Position numbers and translations under genes: made by a program. DNA of 64,000 nucleotides from Roseovarius sp. S88 (GTDB taxonomy: Bacteria > Pseudomonadota > Alphaproteobacteria > Rhodobacterales > Rhodobacteraceae), in NCBI RefSeq assembly GCF_037023735.1, contig NZ_CP146069.1, forward strand, positions 1,653,501 through 1,717,500, read 5' to 3'. The notes beneath the pieces are model-generated. The model was not told the DNA's origin. It ran no database searches and saw nothing but the letters and a program-made list of their open reading frames with translations. Below, in pieces: positions 62,052 to 64,000 of the stretch; within the stretch, counting starts at the first letter, position 1; the number at the start of each line of letters is the position of its first letter.

Positions 62052-63173
62052 TCATACCAGCGTCAGGTAATGTTGGGTCTCGCAGTCATTGAAACTTCCG
62101 TTCACCTTTTGCTTGCCATGAACGGTCTTTGCGACATCCGGGGCGCTCATCGCCCGCATAAGCGCACTGTAATTCACCCCCATCTTCATCTCGGACCCAA
62201 CGGGCACGGCAGTTTTCCCTGTATCGACCACGGTGTGGTCGCAAGTCGCACCGATGAGTATGATTCCTGAGGGAAACTTAAGGCCGCTTGTTTCGGTATC
62301 TTGCTGCCCGACAGCAAGGACAGTTCGGGCTCGCAGGTCATCACTCCGAACCAATTTCAACATCCCACGCTCCGGAGCAATTGACGCAGGTGGTATTGAG
62401 CTTGGCTTGTCCCTGGCTTCGATCACCTCGGCAAAAAGGGCAAAGGCGTCCGTATGAAGGCCGGCTATCGGATGCCCTGTCACGGGGTCGGTGCCCAATA
62501 GGATCGCCTCACCCAGGCGGAGGTTGTTGACCCGCCCGGTTGAACCTTCACCAAGCGCCCATGGCAAATTGGCCGAGCCACCTCCTGACACAAGCTCGAC
62601 AAAAGGTCCGCAAGCGCCTTCGACTTGGTCGGCCAGTCTCGAGAGCATGGCCATGTCGCCGCCCGTCGGTGCCGCGTTGCCCATGCAGGCAAAATTCGCA
62701 GCGATGCCTTTGAGCGCGACACCAGGTGTTGCGATGACGCGAGCGGCGCACTCGTTGAGGTTCTCCGGCAAAATGCCTTCGCGCATATCCCCCATTTCAG
62801 CCAATAAGATAACATCGTGCGAGGTACCCAGTTTCTTTGCGGCGGCGCCAAGCTTCCGGATTGTGTCCATCTCCGTGTTGTAGCTCGCGTCACAATGCTG
62901 GATTGCGTCTTCCATCTCGCTAAGTAGCGGCGCGCGGATCATCGAAATTGGGCAATTGATCCCTGCGATCCGCATCCGAACGACATTTGCGATGCGTGCG
63001 TCGGCCAGACCGACAACGCCACCGTCCAGCATCGCCCTGGCTATGTCAGGATGCCCGCACACTGCCTTGGTTACACCGGTGACCGAGAGTCCACGGGCGC
63101 CAAGACGACGGACGAGACATCGCGCGTTTGCCTGGATCTTGCCCAGATCAATCTCCACACGCGGCGTGGTCAT
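62052..63173 (-). CDS. Alanine racemase-fold amino-acid racemase
   Basis: A 373-residue PLP enzyme of the fold-type III alanine/ornithine racemase group. The PLP Lys is probably Lys36 in VTGVTKAVCG. VELVSGGGSANLPWA is the phosphate-binding region and NNLRLGEAILLGTDPVTGHP follows. ATG 63173 overlaps the stop of the DUF1611 gene (ATGA), so the pair is coupled. The substrate is unknown; D-amino acid metabolism is inferred from the partner gene. Confidence 0.82.
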   Translation of the reverse strand: MTTPRVEIDLGKIQANARCLVRRLGARGLSVTGVTKAVCGHPDIARAMLDGGVVGLADARIANVVRMRIAGINCPISMIRAPLLSEMEDAIQHCDASYNTEMDTIRKLGAAAKKLGTSHDVILLAEMGDMREGILPENLNECAARVIATPGVALKGIAANFACMGNAAPTGGDMAMLSRLADQVEGACGPFVELVSGGGSANLPWALGEGSTGRVNNLRLGEAILLGTDPVTGHPIAGLHTDAFALFAEVIEARDKPSSIPPASIAPERGMLKLVRSDDLRARTVLAVGQQDTETSGLKFPSGIILIGATCDHTVVDTGKTAVPVGSEMKMGVNYSALMRAMSAPDVAKTVHGKQKVNGSFNDCETQHYLTLV

Positions 63174-64000
63174 TCCGCGGCCACGAGAGGCACGGGCCGC
63201 AACTGTGGAAAGGCGGTCAGGACCATGTCGGTCAGGTGCACCTCCGGCCGGGTCAGCGCGTCCGTCACCGGAACTCCGAGATCGCGTGAAAGACTGTCGA
63301 TTGCACGATCGACCTCGGCGTCCGTCATCGTTTCGTGATTGATTGTGACACCAATCACCTGTGTGTCTGCAAAAGCTTCGATGAGGGCGATTTCGCTTTT
63401 CGGCTCGGGCATTGGCATGGTGGGAAAGTCGCAGCGGTGGGCACGCTTGGGCGCATGTTGAAGAACGACAGCATGCGGCTGGCTGCCGCGAAGAATGAAC
63501 GCCGATGTGCAAAAAGCCGGATGGCTGAGCGCGCCTTGTCCTTCGATCAGGATGACGTCTGGTTCGTCGCCGTGAGACGCCGCGACAATCACGCGTTCAA
63601 GTTCCCCGCAGCAAAACTGCGGTGGCACGGCGTCCATGGCAATCCCGTATTTCGCGCCCTGCATGAGCCCCGTCTGGCCGGTGCCAACGAGAACCGTCTT
63701 GATGCCACGCGCGTTCAACACCTTGGCCAGAACGGTCGCTGTCGTCCGCTTGCCAATTGCACAATCCGTTCCCAGTACGGCGATGCGGATTGCCTTCACC
63801 TTGGACACGCGTCCATCAAACAGGCGCATATCCTTGCTTGGTCGGGGTTTACGGATATCGCGGATCGTCACGTTGGCTGCGTGAGCAGCGCTCGAGATCT
63901 CGGGATCATCACCAAGGTATTCGTGCAGACCGCTGACGATGTTCATGCCGAGAGCGATTGCATCCAGCACAACCTCTCGATCTGTAGGTGACATCCTCCC
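63170..64000 (-). CDS. DUF1611 (DgcN-like) protein, cut by the right edge
   Basis: The frame is open to the last base, so the N-terminal part is missing; about 277 residues are visible. A P-loop-like segment GTDCAIGKRTTATVLAKVLN, GTGQTGLMQGAKYG and LIEGQGALSHPAF identify DUF1611. The characterised member DgcN is a D-glutamate N-acetyltransferase in D-amino acid catabolism. Here the downstream partner is a racemase rather than the DgcA enzyme. The Met at 63994 has no spaced ribosome-binding site and is probably internal. Confidence 0.8.
   Translation of the reverse strand, partial: GRMSPTDREVVLDAIALGMNIVSGLHEYLGDDPEISSAAHAANVTIRDIRKPRPSKDMRLFDGRVSKVKAIRIAVLGTDCAIGKRTTATVLAKVLNARGIKTVLVGTGQTGLMQGAKYGIAMDAVPPQFCCGELERVIVAASHGDEPDVILIEGQGALSHPAFCTSAFILRGSQPHAVVLQHAPKRAHRCDFPTMPMPEPKSEIALIEAFADTQVIGVTINHETMTDAEVDRAIDSLSRDLGVPVTDALTRPEVHLTDMVLTAFPQLRPVPLVAAE

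Overview
The window is bacterial chromosome from an alphaproteobacterium of the Rhodobacterales (Roseobacter-type marine group). The evidence is a full gene transfer agent (GTA) structural cluster, an E1-beta pyruvate dehydrogenase subunit carrying its own lipoyl domain, DUF5076 inside the pdh operon, heterotetrameric sarcosine oxidase subunits and a LuxI/LuxR pair. Coding density is high and the base composition is GC-rich, with a few visibly AT-richer islands. I recognise no rRNA, tRNA or CRISPR array.

Layout. 0-2.4 kb: end of a sarcosine oxidase operon (soxA partial, soxG) and sodB. 2.5-4.6 kb: accessory island with an Imm33-like immunity gene, an IS30-family element with clear 36-bp terminal repeats, and a frameshifted zinc-ribbon gene. 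4.6-9.5 kb: LOG-type phosphoribohydrolase, LysM protein, Atm1-like ABC exporter and a frameshifted esterase. 9.9-14.7 kb: trigger factor, a quorum-sensing block (XRE regulator, LuxR, LuxI, all leftward) and the rpsF-rpsR-rplI operon. 15-19.7 kb: YceI, a HisA paralogue, fabF and mltG. 19.9-34.5 kb: GTA genes g1 to g15 in canonical order, with one frameshift in the terminase and one extra small gene between portal and protease. 34.5-42 kb: DksA-like protein, cysE, a cysK-like gene, the pdhA-pdhB-DUF5076-pdhC operon and ftsB. 42-53.3 kb: acyl-CoA dehydrogenase, aminotransferase, soxR with a divergent glyoxalase-fold gene, cysS, cimA, a methyltransferase and a squalene/phytoene-synthase-like protein. 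53.3-59.8 kb: a DUF6572-like orphan, an MFS transporter, cobalamin genes (cobB, cobA, cbiD, cobK) and an AlkA-like glycosylase. 60-64 kb: a broken transglutaminase, small unknown proteins, and an amino-acid racemase overlapping a DUF1611/DgcN-like gene that runs off the right edge.

How the genes work together. The GTA cluster encodes a phage-like particle that packages host DNA. In Rhodobacter capsulatus a LuxI/LuxR system influences GTA production, and here such a system lies about 8 kb upstream. The pdh operon is preceded by a perfect 8-4-8 dyad and soxR by a perfect SoxR-type box. The cobalamin genes form two divergent transcription units.

The most notable pattern is five independent, easily reversible reading-frame breaks: IS30 transposase, zinc-ribbon protein, esterase, GTA terminase Walker A and transglutaminase. 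Three of them lie in homopolymer runs. They are either systematic sequencing indels or real decay or phase variation, and raw reads would decide.
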